Numbered from the stretch's first letter, positions 23,753 to 32,470 are shown. The stretch is 41,344 bases of DNA from Tidjanibacter sp. (GCA_017503465.1 JAFVSY010000061.1:1-41344); one strand, 5' to 3'. Notes: generated by a model not told the origin, from the letters alone. A program made the numbers and translations.

Positions 23753-25978
23753 CTATTTTGCCTCGGTCCTCTGGGCCTCCACAAAGTATTTTTGTGATTT
23801 GAGCAGGTTGCGGCTCTGGAGCACCATCGTCTTGGTCTCGTTGAGGATGGTCAGGTAGAGCATACTTGCCTTGGTCGAGGTGGAGTTGTTCTGGATGCGG
23901 CGGAGCTGGTTCTTGATGGCCTGTGCAATCAGGTCGAAGAGTTCGTCACGCATAGCCAGCACGAGGTCGATTTGTGCGAAGTCGTTGGCCTGCAACATAT
24001 CGTTGATGCGGTTGTATAGCTCCGACACGGAGTTGTTGATGGTGGTCAGGTCCTCCACCTGCTCCTCGCTCATACCACGGTGGTTGTTGTCGATGTGCTC
24101 ATAGCAGGGGCGGGTGATGTGGACGAGTGCCTTACACATCTCGCTGATGTAGTCCACCACCTGAACGTAGTAGTGTCCGGTGTCGATGTAGTTCTCCTCG
24201 TGGAATTTGTGCAGGGTGGGCAGCATTGCATACTTGCGCTCACGTGCCGCATAGAAGAGGTCGTTGCTCTGGCGCACCAACGTGCGGAGAGCCTTGCGGT
24301 CCTCCTTGAGGGTTGCGGCGATGGTTTGTGCATAGATGTCGGTTGTGGTCTGCATAGTCTGGCACACCTCGGTGATGAGCGTACCCAGAGCCTCGTCTTG
24401 ATCGTCGGAGAAGGCGACCTTCACGGCCTCCTGCTTGGCCTCTTTCTTCTTGCTCTTCTTGGGCAGCATCATATAGACACACAAGATTGAGAGCGCGATG
24501 ATGGCCACAACACCGCCCCAGAGGAGCAGCAGTGTGATGACAATCGAGAGCACGAAAGCAGCAAAACCTGTGAGGAACCAACCTGCCACCACGGTGATTA
24601 CACCTGTGATGCGGTAGACTGCGCTCTCGCGGCCCCAAGCCTTGTCGGCCAACGACGAACCCATTGCCACCATAAAGGTAACGTAGGTGGTCGAAAGGGG
24701 CAATTTGAGCATCGTACCGATGATAATCAGCATCGAACCTGCGGTGAGGTTTACCACAGCACGAATGAGGTCAAACTGTCCTTGATCGGCGGCCATCTCC
24801 GATGCGGCAGGAGTCTCAAAACGACGTGCCACAGCATTCTGCCAACTCTTGGGAGTGTGGTCCTCAAACCAGCGGCTGCAAGTCACTGCCACCCTCACAA
24901 TGGCCCTCGAAAATGCGGTGGAGCCAAACTTCTCGTTGCCATCATCCTGAGTGGAGGCAAGGCTAAGCTCTGTTTCGGACACAGTCTCTGCCTTCGAAGA
25001 GGTGCAAAGCACCACAACCATAATCAAGCCGGAGAGCACAAGGAAGATGGTGTCTGCCTTCACGGGGTTGTTAAGTGCGCCCATCAGCATATTGGGGTCG
25101 CCCGTCTGCTGGGCAATCTTCCACGAATCCAGACCTGCCAGAGGTACACCGATGAAGTTCACAAGGTCGTTACCTGCAAACGCCAACGCCAACGAAAAAG
25201 TACCCGCAAGGATGGTTATTTTGAGAATGTTCACTTTGAGTTTCTGCAACAAGAACAGCAACAGCGAACTAGCGGCATAGACAACCAGCAAACAAATAGC
25301 CGTGTGCTCATTGATGTAGGCCACCAAATCCACAGCCAAGCCCGACGATTTCAGACCTTTGATAAGTGCAAAGTAGATGATAATGGTGAATGCCACACCA
25401 CACCAAAGCGCACCATAACGACGGAGTTGTTTGTGATAGCGGAACGTGAAGAGAAGGCGGCTGAAAAACATCAGTATCGTACCTGTGATGAAGGCCAACA
25501 CGACCGAAAGCAGAATACCCGCAATCATTGCCAGCGCCTTGCCGGAGTTGATGAGCGTTTCGGGCGTGCCATCGGGGCCAATCACGGGCTCTTTGAAGAT
25601 GCTCACTGCGATAGCCGAGCCGAGCAAGCCGAACACGAGGGCTACGGTAGTCGAGGTGGGCAGACCGAGCGAGTTGAATACATCCAACAGAATCACGTTG
25701 GCAAACATCACACCCGTAAAGAGCATTATCACTTCGTGGAAGGTGAAGAACTCGGGGTAGTAGACACCACTACGGGCCACCTCCATCATACCACTCGAAG
25801 TGAGCGCACCGATGATGATACCCACCGAGGCCACTGCGAGGATGACCTTCTTGGGTGCGGCCTTGGAGCCGAGGGCCGAGTTAAGGAAGTTTACAGCATC
25901 GTTGGATACGCCCACATAGAGGCCTCCCACTGCCAACAAGAGCAGCACAACGACAATGAAAGTGTAAATTGCTGACAT
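23753..25978 (-). CDS. PiT-family inorganic phosphate transporter fused to a PhoU-like domain
   Basis: A 741-residue inner-membrane protein. The N-terminal part (to about residue 490) has two PiT repeats with the GVSNDAVNFLNSALGS and LALAFAGNDLVNFIGVPLAG signatures that carry phosphate and cation through the membrane. After a lysine-rich linker (KKSKKKEAKQE) comes a helical tail of about 230 residues that resembles PhoU/DUF47. In other bacteria such a domain is often a separate regulator gene beside pit. It likely couples low-affinity Pi uptake to its own regulation (inference). It has a good upstream promoter and its own terminator. Confidence 0.9.
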   Translation of the reverse strand: MSAIYTFIVVVLLLLAVGGLYVGVSNDAVNFLNSALGSKAAPKKVILAVASVGIIIGALTSSGMMEVARSGVYYPEFFTFHEVIMLFTGVMFANVILLDVFNSLGLPTSTTVALVFGLLGSAIAVSIFKEPVIGPDGTPETLINSGKALAMIAGILLSVVLAFITGTILMFFSRLLFTFRYHKQLRRYGALWCGVAFTIIIYFALIKGLKSSGLAVDLVAYINEHTAICLLVVYAASSLLLFLLQKLKVNILKITILAGTFSLALAFAGNDLVNFIGVPLAGLDSWKIAQQTGDPNMLMGALNNPVKADTIFLVLSGLIMVVVLCTSSKAETVSETELSLASTQDDGNEKFGSTAFSRAIVRVAVTCSRWFEDHTPKSWQNAVARRFETPAASEMAADQGQFDLIRAVVNLTAGSMLIIIGTMLKLPLSTTYVTFMVAMGSSLADKAWGRESAVYRITGVITVVAGWFLTGFAAFVLSIVITLLLLWGGVVAIIALSILCVYMMLPKKSKKKEAKQEAVKVAFSDDQDEALGTLITEVCQTMQTTTDIYAQTIAATLKEDRKALRTLVRQSNDLFYAARERKYAMLPTLHKFHEENYIDTGHYYVQVVDYISEMCKALVHITRPCYEHIDNNHRGMSEEQVEDLTTINNSVSELYNRINDMLQANDFAQIDLVLAMRDELFDLIAQAIKNQLRRIQNNSTSTKASMLYLTILNETKTMVLQSRNLLKSQKYFVEAQRTEAK

Positions 25979-26031
25979 TACTTATCTTTAATGTTTTGTT
26001 AAATTTTCGTCGCAAAGTCAATTTGACGGCA

Positions 26032-26061
26032 CAAATGTAACCCAATATTTCGGACCACCAA
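26032..26061 (-). promoter_or_regulatory. PiT gene promoter
   Basis: On the minus strand TTG (26061-26059), a 19-nt spacer and TACATTTG (26039-26032), ending 53 nt before the ATG. Confidence 0.65.
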
Positions 26062-26156
26062 GCCCCTTGTTACTTAATTAACAATTACTTAATATGTGGC
26101 TAACAGAAACTTAACATTCCCTTTGCAGGCCCGCAAATGGCGTGGGATTGACGGCC

Positions 26157-26184
26157 GATGGTGTGTGGTCGATGGTGTGTGGTC
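26157..26184. repeat. Exact tandem duplication, 2 x 14 nt
   Basis: The unit GATGGTGTGTGGTC occurs twice in a row in the gene-free stretch between the nucleoside transporter gene and the PiT promoter. Nothing else is visible there apart from that promoter and the terminator at 26223. Confidence 0.75.
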
Positions 26185-26222
26185 GAGAGGAGAATGGATT
26201 TAATTTTTTGGCCGACGGTAGG

Positions 26223-26253
26223 CAAAAAAAGAGGAGCACCGCCGTGCTCCTCT
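26223..26253 (-). terminator. Terminator of the nucleoside transporter gene
   Basis: Stem GAGGAGCAC/GTGCTCCTC with a 4-nt loop, followed on the minus strand by seven T residues. Confidence 0.85.
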
Positions 26254-26278
26254 CGTTGTTTTCTGTCTGCCAATCGGC

Positions 26279-27538
26279 TTATGCCTTATTGGGCTCGTGT
26301 TTGTACTTGAAGATGACCGCAAAGAGCAGTGCAACCACAAGTGCATAGGCTGCAAAGATGTACCAAGCGGTGCTCCAGCCTGCTGCCTGCTCGGCCAGGG
26401 GTTTGGAGTTCACGCAGGCGTTCACAACTGCCTGGGCCGAAAGGGTACCCACCGTGGCACCAATACCATTGGTCATCATCATAAACACACCCTGTGCGCT
26501 GGAACGGATGCTCGGCTCGGTCTCCTGGTCCACATAGAGCGAACCGCTGATGTTGAAGAAGTCGAATGCCACGCCGTAGACAATCATCGAGAGGATGAAC
26601 ATCCACACGCCACCACCGGGGTTGCCTGCACCAAACAGACCAAAGCGGAACACCCAAGCGAACATCGCCATAAGCATAACCTTCTTGATACCGAACTTGC
26701 GCAAGCAGATGGGGATAAGGAGGATGCAAAGCGTTTCGCTCACCTGCGAGAGCGAAATGAGCATATTGGAGTGCTGCACACCAAAGGTGTTGGCATACTC
26801 GGGAATGGCCTCGAAACTACCGAGGAAGGGGTTGGCAAAGCCGTTGGTAATCTGCAACGACACACCCAGCAACATCGAGAAGATGAAGAAGATGGCCATC
26901 TTCTTCTGCTTGAAGAGCGCAAAGGCCTTCAGTCCGAGTGCTTCGGCAAGGCTCTTCTTCTCGGCACTCTTGTTCACGGCACAAGCGGGCAGGGTGAGTG
27001 CATAGAGGCAGAACACCAGGCCGATGATACCCGAGAAGGCGAGCTGCTTGGCGTTGGCCTGGAAGCCGAGAGCGTCGGTCAGAAGCATTGCGCAGATGAA
27101 GCCCACGGTACCGAACACACGGATGGGCGGGAAGTGCTTCACGGTGTCCATACCTGCACCCTCAAGGGCCGAGTAGGCCACCGAGTTGGACAGGGCGATG
27201 GTGGGCATAAAGAAGGCCACGCTGACCGAGTAGAGCGTAAAGAGGGTTGCAAACTCGGGTGTGGCGGTCGAAAGGCCATACATACCTGCGGCCAACATTG
27301 CAGCACCTGCCACTCCGTGGCAAAGGCTCAATACCTTCTGTGCCGGCATCCAACGGTCGGCCACAATACCTGCCAGGGCGGGCATAAAGATTGACACCAC
27401 TCCCTGCATAGCGTAGAACCAACCGATGTTCTCTGCCATACCTGCACCTGCGAGGTAGCGACCCATACTTGTGAGATAGGCTCCCCACACTGCATATTGC
27501 AGGAAGTTCATAATAATCAGGCGAATTTTCAGTTTCAT
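26279..27538 (-). CDS. Nucleoside:H+ symporter-like MFS transporter
   Basis: A 419-residue inner-membrane protein with about 12 hydrophobic segments. N-terminal MNFLQYAVWGAYLTSMGRYL, FFMPTIALSNSVAYSAL and PPIRVFGTVGFI match the NupG/XapB nucleoside permease group in the MFS. It probably imports nucleosides, which fits the nucleotidase and nucleoside kinase encoded 7-11 kb away. It has its own promoter and terminator, so it is monocistronic. Confidence 0.85.
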   Translation of the reverse strand: MKLKIRLIIMNFLQYAVWGAYLTSMGRYLAGAGMAENIGWFYAMQGVVSIFMPALAGIVADRWMPAQKVLSLCHGVAGAAMLAAGMYGLSTATPEFATLFTLYSVSVAFFMPTIALSNSVAYSALEGAGMDTVKHFPPIRVFGTVGFICAMLLTDALGFQANAKQLAFSGIIGLVFCLYALTLPACAVNKSAEKKSLAEALGLKAFALFKQKKMAIFFIFSMLLGVSLQITNGFANPFLGSFEAIPEYANTFGVQHSNMLISLSQVSETLCILLIPICLRKFGIKKVMLMAMFAWVFRFGLFGAGNPGGGVWMFILSMIVYGVAFDFFNISGSLYVDQETEPSIRSSAQGVFMMMTNGIGATVGTLSAQAVVNACVNSKPLAEQAAGWSTAWYIFAAYALVVALLFAVIFKYKHEPNKA

Positions 27539-27588
27539 AAAAAATGTGTAGTGTTATGTTTGTGTAACTTTTTTGGTTTTCGCTACCA

Positions 27589-27596
27589 CAAATATA
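27589..27596 (-). promoter_or_regulatory. Nucleoside transporter promoter -7 box
   Basis: TATATTTG on the minus strand, 50 nt before the ATG, back to back with the promoter of the divergent TPM gene. Confidence 0.5.
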
Positions 27597-27606
27597 CAAA
27601 AATCCG

Positions 27607-27614
27607 TACATTTG
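27607..27614 (+). promoter_or_regulatory. TPM-domain operon promoter -7 box
   Basis: TACATTTG on the plus strand, 26 nt before the ATG at 27641. The -33 element is not clear. Confidence 0.5.
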
Positions 27615-27640
27615 CATAAACCACACAACTTTTTTTTGAT

Positions 27641-28567
27641 ATGAAAAGGCTATTGCTCACACTGCTGTTGGTGGCCGCTGCCACCTTTGGGACCACTGCA
27701 AAGAACTACACGGTGGACTCCGTGCCCAATGTGCAGGTGGCCGACCAGAGGCGTTTTGTGAGTAATCCGGACGGAATACTCTCCCCCGAGGCTGTCTACA
27801 CCATCGACACAATGCTCTACCGACTGCGCACAAGCGGGGTGGCCGAGGTGGCAGTGGTGGCGGTGGAGTCCATAGGCTTTGACGAGCCGAGGGAGTTTGC
27901 CACCTCACTCTTCCGCCATTGGGGCCTGGGCGACAAGGAGCAGAACAACGGCCTGCTGGTGCTGTTGGTGCTCGGACAAGGAGCCATAGAGATAGAGACG
28001 GGCTACGGCATCGAGGGCGACCTGCCCGATGCGGTGTGTAAGCGCGTGATAGAGAGGGTGATGATTCCCCACTTCAAGGCTCGCAACTTTGACGAAGGTA
28101 TGGTCGAGGGCGTTGGCGCACTTGTCGAGGTGCTTCGCACACGTGAGGTGCCCGAGGAACTCCGTGGGGGTGGCGACAGCAAGTCGGAACTCATCGGATT
28201 GTGCATAGCCTTTGGGGCAGTAATCATCTTCGTTGTGCTCATCTGCATACTGCTGGCACTGCACAGCCGTTGCCCGAAGTGCAATAAATACCACAGCCTC
28301 AAGCGCACAGGCGAGCGTGTGGAGATTAGCCGCAACTCCTTCCAGCGAGTCTACAAGGTTGCCTACAAGTGTACCCTCTGTGGCCACGTGGTGTGGCGCA
28401 ACGAGGCCGAGGATGTGGGTGGCCACCACCGTGGAGGTGGCGGTGGGCCCATAATCTTTGGCGGCGGAGGCTTCGGTGGCCGCGGTGGCGGTGGCTTCGG
28501 CGGTGGCTTCGGCGGAGGCTTCGGCGGCGGTATGAGTGGCGGCGGCGGAGCCGGAGGAAGGTTCTGA
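27641..28567 (+). CDS. TPM-domain (YgcG-like) membrane protein with zinc-ribbon-like segment and Gly-rich tail
   Basis: A 308-residue protein. It has a signal peptide (1-21), a TPM domain (about 30-170, including GLVLGDKEQNNGLLVLL-type sequence and the IEIETGYGIEGDLPD motif), one transmembrane helix (about 187-207), a cytoplasmic segment with two CxxC pairs (CPKC and CTLC), and a tail of GGGFGG repeats from about residue 265. TPM proteins include low-activity phosphatases and repair factors. Adjacency to lemA, as here, is a recurrent pairing. The glycine tail may be disordered or sorting-related. It starts 26 nt after a -7 box. Confidence 0.87.
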   Translation: MKRLLLTLLLVAAATFGTTAKNYTVDSVPNVQVADQRRFVSNPDGILSPEAVYTIDTMLYRLRTSGVAEVAVVAVESIGFDEPREFATSLFRHWGLGDKEQNNGLLVLLVLGQGAIEIETGYGIEGDLPDAVCKRVIERVMIPHFKARNFDEGMVEGVGALVEVLRTREVPEELRGGGDSKSELIGLCIAFGAVIIFVVLICILLALHSRCPKCNKYHSLKRTGERVEISRNSFQRVYKVAYKCTLCGHVVWRNEAEDVGGHHRGGGGGPIIFGGGGFGGRGGGGFGGGFGGGFGGGMSGGGGAGGRF

Positions 28568-28618
28568 TGCGGCAAGGATGATTTGGGAAAGAAAACTCTT
28601 AACAAAAAATATAAAATT

Positions 28619-29203
28619 ATGAAGAACAAAGGTTTATGGATTGCATTGGCTGCGGTTGCAGTCGTGCTGGTGTGGGGCGTGTCGAAGTACAACGCTCTGG
28701 TGGGTAGCAACGAGAAGGTCGAAAATGCTTGGAGTCAGGTGGAGAATCAGTACCAACGCCGTGCTGACCTCATCCCCAACCTCGTGAATACCGTCAAGGG
28801 CTACGCAGCCCACGAGCAGAGCACCCTTGAGGAGGTGGTGGCTGCACGCGCCAAGGCTACACAACTCACCGTGGATGCCTCTTCGCTCACTCCCGAAAAA
28901 CTTGCCGAGTACCAGAAGGTGCAGGGCGAGGTGGGCTCGGCATTGGGCCGACTGATGGCCATAAGTGAGGCCTACCCCGACCTGAAGGCCAACCAAAACT
29001 TTATGGAGTTGCAGGCCCAGTTGGAGGGCACCGAGAACCGCATCGCCGTGGCCCGCAGGGATTTCAACGAGAGCGTGAGGGCCTACAATCTGCGCACCAA
29101 ACGCTTCCCCGCAAACATCATCGCCTCGATGTTCGGCTTTGAGCCCAAGGCATACTTTGAGGCTGCCAGCGGTGCCGAGAGCGCACCCACTGTGGAGTTT
29201 TAG
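28619..29203 (+). CDS. lemA: LemA family protein
   Basis: A 194-residue protein. An N-terminal membrane helix (about 5-22, GLWIALAAVAVVLVWGV) is followed by an all-helical domain. Family motifs: YNALVGSNEKVENAWSQVENQYQRRADLIPNLV, then LMAISEAYPDLKANQNFMELQ and ENRIAVARRDFNESVRAYN. Its role is not settled; it usually travels with TPM-domain genes, as here (51 nt gap), and may act in membrane or envelope function. The ATG at 28619 was chosen because the membrane helix follows at once. Confidence 0.93.
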   Translation: MKNKGLWIALAAVAVVLVWGVSKYNALVGSNEKVENAWSQVENQYQRRADLIPNLVNTVKGYAAHEQSTLEEVVAARAKATQLTVDASSLTPEKLAEYQKVQGEVGSALGRLMAISEAYPDLKANQNFMELQAQLEGTENRIAVARRDFNESVRAYNLRTKRFPANIIASMFGFEPKAYFEAASGAESAPTVEF

Positions 29204-29263
29204 GAATTAGTAAAGAGTAGTTAGTAATTAGTAAATATTTGCTGACCGCTGATTGCTGACCGC
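29204..29263. repeat. TTAGTAA-type and GCTGACCGC repeats after lemA
   Basis: Immediately after the lemA stop, TTAGTAA/GTAGTTAG units run to about 29236. They are followed by two copies of GCTGACCGC (29241-29249 and 29255-29263). The AT-rich part is also found after the rpe and ABC-F genes. Confidence 0.65.
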
Positions 29264-29278
29264 TTAAAACAATTGACT

Positions 29279-29569
29279 ATGCACGTATAAGGACTTGTGA
29301 TTGGTGTTTGCACCTTTCTGATTATAGGGCTGTTTCACCCCATTGTCATCAAAACCGAATATTGGTTTGGTGTGCGTGTGTGGTGGGTGTTCCTACTGCT
29401 CGGTGTGGCAGGCGTGGTGGGCTCACTCTTTGTGCCCAACACACTCCTCTCCACCCTGCTGGGAGTATTCGCCTTCTCCTCCTTCTGGAGCATCAAGGAA
29501 CTCTTCGAACAGCGAGAACGAGTGCGCAAGGGGTGGTTCCCAAAAAGAGAAAAGAAGTCTGACCGTTAG
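29279..29569 (+). CDS. DUF4491-like small membrane protein, in-frame stop at codon 4
   Basis: Three hydrophobic segments and the C-terminal signature SIKELFEQRERVRKGWFPK match the DUF4491 family of Bacteroidetes. Family members usually begin with a few residues before GLxIGxCxFLIIGLFHP. Here the frame reads ATG CAC GTA TAA GGA CTT GTG, so the normal start ATG (29279) is in frame but followed by a TAA as codon 4. Translation could restart at GTG 29297, giving 90 residues that lack only the first few. A sequencing error or a recent nonsense change are alternatives. The stop codon lies in the loop of the following terminator. Confidence 0.65.
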
Positions 29570-29587
29570 TGGTCAGACTTCTTTTTT
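29551..29587. terminator. Bidirectional terminator between the DUF4491 gene and pth
   Basis: A 14-bp perfect stem AAAGAAGTCTGACC/GGTCAGACTTCTTT with loop GTTAGT, T-run on the plus side and A-run in front for the minus side. The loop contains the stop codon of the DUF4491-like gene. Confidence 0.9.
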
Positions 29588-29601
29588 TACAACGCCTCTC
29601 T

Positions 29602-30186
29602 CTAATTCTCCGTTTTTGGTTTCCGTTTGTGGTTGTGGGTATTCATCGTGCGCTCAATGCCGATGGTGGTGAAGTCCTTGATGGCAGCCACGGCAGCATC
29701 CACCGCCACCTCAAACTCCTTGCGCTCCTCAGTCGAGAGTCGCCCCAACACAAAGTCCACCTGGTGGCCCTGCGGGAAGTCGCCACCCACACCCATACGG
29801 ATGCGGGCGTAGTTGCCACCGCCACACAGCGCGTCAATGTTTTTCAGTCCATTGTGGCCACCATCGCTACCCTTCGCCCTGATGCGCAGGGTACCCACGG
29901 GTATGGCAATGTCGTCCACCACCACCAGGAGGTTCTCCTTGGCGATATTCTCCTTGTCGAGCCAGTAGCGCACGGCCTTACCGCTGAGGTTCATATAGGT
30001 GGAGGGCTTCACCACCACCAGCGTGCGCCCCTTCCATCTTATCTCCGCACGGGAGGCATAGCGGTCGGGGGTGAAGGTGCCACCGGCTCCCTCCACAAGT
30101 TTGTCCACAACATCGAAGCCCGCATTGTGGCGCGTGGCTTCATACTCGGCTCCAATGTTGCCGAGGCCAACAATGAGATATTTCAT
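29602..30186 (-). CDS. pth: Peptidyl-tRNA hydrolase
   Basis: A 194-residue enzyme that recycles tRNA from dropped-off peptidyl-tRNA. Catalytic His20 lies in TRHNAGF; Asn66 in YMNLSG, Asp91-Asp92 and Asn112 in GGHNGL are the other active-site residues of the family. The start at 30186 (MKYLIVGLGN) is canonical; the frame stays open 19 codons upstream. The C-terminus is basic (HNHKRKPKTEN). It is transcribed in the same direction as rmuC upstream. Confidence 0.95.
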   Translation of the reverse strand: MKYLIVGLGNIGAEYEATRHNAGFDVVDKLVEGAGGTFTPDRYASRAEIRWKGRTLVVVKPSTYMNLSGKAVRYWLDKENIAKENLLVVVDDIAIPVGTLRIRAKGSDGGHNGLKNIDALCGGGNYARIRMGVGGDFPQGHQVDFVLGRLSTEERKEFEVAVDAAVAAIKDFTTIGIERTMNTHNHKRKPKTEN

Positions 30187-30263
30187 AGTGTCCGGTTCTT
30201 TTCTCTGTTTGCTCTTGCCGAATAGTCCGAAAAACATAGGCACAAACTTTTGTTATGTGGGCG

Positions 30264-30271
30264 CAAAGATA
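30264..30271 (-). promoter_or_regulatory. pth promoter -7 box
   Basis: TATCTTTG on the minus strand in the 141-nt gap after rmuC, 77 nt before the pth ATG. No clear -33 TTG. Confidence 0.4.
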
Positions 30272-30327
30272 GTGTTTTTTGTGTTTTGTAGGCGTGGCAC
30301 TTGCCCACAATGTTGTGCGCCACTTCG

Positions 30328-31611
30328 CTACTCCTCCTCGTCCTGCTGCACGAGTGCTTCGGGCAGTCGCTTGGAGGCTTTGGCTCCGAGGACTTTGAGG
30401 TTTTCCACACGGGAGAGGATGTTACCACGCCCCGTGGAGAGTTGTTCGATGGCCTTGGTGCAGCTGTCGGCCGCCTTGCCGATGTTCTTCTCCACCTCGC
30501 CGAGGGTCTCCACAAAGCCCACAACCTTGTCGTAGAGTTTGCCACCCGCATCGGCAATTTTGAGTGCATTTTTGTTCTGCGAGTCGCGCTGCCAGAGGTC
30601 GTAGACTATGCGCAACATAGCCAGCAGGTTGGTAGGCGAGGAGATAACCACGTTCTTCTTGTAGGCATCGGCCCATAGGTTGGGCTCATTCTGGAGCGCA
30701 TACATAAAGGCCGGCTCGTTGGGCACAAACATTATCACAAACTCCGGAGCCTTGTCGGTGAGGTCCTGATAACGCTTGGCCGAGAGCTCCTGCACGTGCT
30801 TGCTCACCGAGGCCACGTGGGCAGCCATCGCCGCCTCCTGCTCCTTGGGCTCCTCGGCGGCACTCCAATTCACAAAGGCCGTGAGCGACACCTTGGAGTC
30901 CACGATGATGACCTTGCCATCGGGCAATGAGAGCACCACATCGGGCCTCTGGTTGCGCCCCTGCTCATCCTTAATGCTCTCCTGCGTGAAGTAGTGGATA
31001 CCCTTTTGCAGACCGCTGTTCTCCAGCAGGCTGTCGAGAATCATCTCGCCCCAATCGCCCTGCACCTTGCTGTCGCCCTTGAGCGCACGGGTAAGGTTTT
31101 TGGTTTCGGTCGTGATGTGCTGATTGAGCTCCATCAGGGTTTTGAGTTCGTTTTTGAGCGCACCGCTCTGCTCGTTCTGGGCGGAGTAGATGTTCTCCAC
31201 CCTCTCACGGAAGTCCTTGATGTTGTCCCTAAGGGGTTTGAGCACCAACTCAATGGACTCCTTGTTGGTGGCGGTCATCGACTTCTGCTTCTCTTCGAGG
31301 ATGTCGTTTGCCAGGTTCTTGAACTCCTGACGGAAGGAGGCCTGCAACTCTCCGAGCTGGGCCTTGTCCTCGGCGGCCTTCTCACGCAGGGTGCGGTTTT
31401 CGGCCTCAAGGAGTGCGGTTTTCAGTTCGGCAGCGTGGGCTTGCCTATTGAGTTCGGCAATCTTCTCCTCAAGGGCGAGATTTTTCTCCACCTCGGCAAT
31501 GAGTTTGGAGTCTATAACCTTGTTCTGCCTGCGGTCGAAACGCAGCATCACAGCCTCGGCAACCACTGCCACGACCAGAACAATCAGTGCAATCAGTATG
31601 GGTGTGTTCAT
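30328..31611 (-). CDS. rmuC: RmuC family DNA recombination protein
   Basis: A 427-residue protein. One N-terminal membrane helix (3-22) is followed by a long coiled coil (about 35-180, rich in E, K, L and A), then the RmuC domain with QGDWGEMILDSLLENSGL, RPDVVLSLPDGKVIIVDSKVSLTAF and FVPNEPAFMYAL. RmuC limits inversions at short inverted repeats in E. coli and is structurally related to nucleases. That is of some interest in a region so rich in small palindromes, though no direct link is shown. The start at 31611 begins the membrane helix; the open frame further upstream is antisense to rpe. Confidence 0.93.
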   Translation of the reverse strand: MNTPILIALIVLVVAVVAEAVMLRFDRRQNKVIDSKLIAEVEKNLALEEKIAELNRQAHAAELKTALLEAENRTLREKAAEDKAQLGELQASFRQEFKNLANDILEEKQKSMTATNKESIELVLKPLRDNIKDFRERVENIYSAQNEQSGALKNELKTLMELNQHITTETKNLTRALKGDSKVQGDWGEMILDSLLENSGLQKGIHYFTQESIKDEQGRNQRPDVVLSLPDGKVIIVDSKVSLTAFVNWSAAEEPKEQEAAMAAHVASVSKHVQELSAKRYQDLTDKAPEFVIMFVPNEPAFMYALQNEPNLWADAYKKNVVISSPTNLLAMLRIVYDLWQRDSQNKNALKIADAGGKLYDKVVGFVETLGEVEKNIGKAADSCTKAIEQLSTGRGNILSRVENLKVLGAKASKRLPEALVQQDEEE

Positions 31612-31643
31612 AAAAATGTTGTTGGTATCGTGTTTGAATAGGT

Positions 31644-31651
31644 CAAAAGTA
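31644..31651 (-). promoter_or_regulatory. rmuC promoter -7 box
   Basis: TACTTTTG on the minus strand, 32 nt before the rmuC ATG. Confidence 0.45.
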
Positions 31652-31673
31652 ATACTTTTTTCGGTTTTTTGGC

Positions 31674-31681
31674 TACCTTTG
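31674..31681 (+). promoter_or_regulatory. rpe promoter -7 box
   Basis: TACCTTTG on the plus strand, 23 nt before the rpe ATG, divergent from the rmuC box. Confidence 0.5.
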
Positions 31682-31704
31682 TACACAAGATTTTTTTGAG
31701 CCCT

Positions 31705-32376
31705 ATGAGCAACAACAAAAAACGCATCGTTTCGCCCTCGATGCTCTCGGCCGACTTCGGCCACTTGGAGCGAGATACACGTATGATTGACCGCAGCGCG
31801 GCCGAATGGGTACACATCGACGTTATGGACGGAGTCTTTGTGCCCAACATATCGTTTGGCTTCCCCGTGCTGAAAGCCATCACGGCGGCCACGCAGAAGT
31901 TTATGGACGTGCACCTGATGATTGTGGAGCCGGAGAAGTATGTGGAACGCTTTGTGAAGGCAGGAGCCGACCTTGTTACGTTCCACTTGGAGGCCACCAA
32001 GGATGTGCAGGGCTGCATCGACCTCATTCGCCACAGTGGAGCCAAGGTGGGTGTGAGCATCAAACCGGCCACCCCCGTGGAGGCCATTGAAGAGTGGCTG
32101 CCCCAGATTGACTTGGTGCTGGTGATGAGCGTGGAGCCCGGCTTTGGAGGTCAGAGTTTCATTGAGGGTAGTGCCGAGAAGGTGTCTGCCTTGCGGGGGA
32201 TGATTGAGAGGCGTGGGCTGGAGGTGCTCATAGAGATAGACGGAGGGGTTAGCCGCCACAATGCGGGTGCCCTCTACGAGGCCGGTTGCGATGTGCTGGT
32301 TGCGGGAAGTGCGGTGTTCAAAGCCCCCGACCCCGAGGCCGAAATTGTGGCAATGCTTGATGCGTCTACAAATTAG
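31705..32376 (+). CDS. rpe: Ribulose-phosphate 3-epimerase
   Basis: A 223-residue TIM-barrel enzyme of the pentose phosphate pathway. Metal ligands His37 and Asp39 lie in VHIDVMDG, His70 in DVHLM, and the second catalytic Asp in EIDGGV. The phosphate loop VSVEPGFGGQ... is present. It ends with a TAG that forms part of the following TTAGTAA repeat. Confidence 0.96.
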   Translation: MSNNKKRIVSPSMLSADFGHLERDTRMIDRSAAEWVHIDVMDGVFVPNISFGFPVLKAITAATQKFMDVHLMIVEPEKYVERFVKAGADLVTFHLEATKDVQGCIDLIRHSGAKVGVSIKPATPVEAIEEWLPQIDLVLVMSVEPGFGGQSFIEGSAEKVSALRGMIERRGLEVLIEIDGGVSRHNAGALYEAGCDVLVAGSAVFKAPDPEAEIVAMLDASTN

Positions 32377-32402
32377 TAATTAGTAAAGAGTAATTAGTAA
32401 AT
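32374..32402. repeat. TTAGTAA-type repeat after rpe
   Basis: AT-rich units (TTAGTAA, AGAGTAA) start in the rpe stop codon. The block AATTAGTAAAGAGTA is shared with 29205-29219 after lemA. Confidence 0.65.
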
Positions 32403-32411
32403 ATCGCCCTT

Positions 32412-32470
32412 CTCTACTCCCAGGGGAGGTGTGCTGACTTAGGGTAGGAGCAATTCTCAATTCTCATACA
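32412..32470. repeat. Degenerate palindrome and CAATTCT repeat before the ABC-F gene
   Basis: Contains CTCCCAGGGGAG (32417-32428, a perfect palindrome) and a stretch recalling the CCTAAGT core of the REP elements. It ends in CAATTCTCAATTCTCA (32451-32466), the reverse complement of the GAATTGA repeat found at 51-66 and 145-159. It directly abuts the TTG start codon. Confidence 0.5.

Noticed and set aside
26297-27394. Long antisense open frame over the nucleoside transporter gene
   Set aside because: It is a shadow caused by G+C-biased codons; it gives a His/Cys/Gly-rich protein with no motif, while the opposite strand encodes a clear MFS protein.
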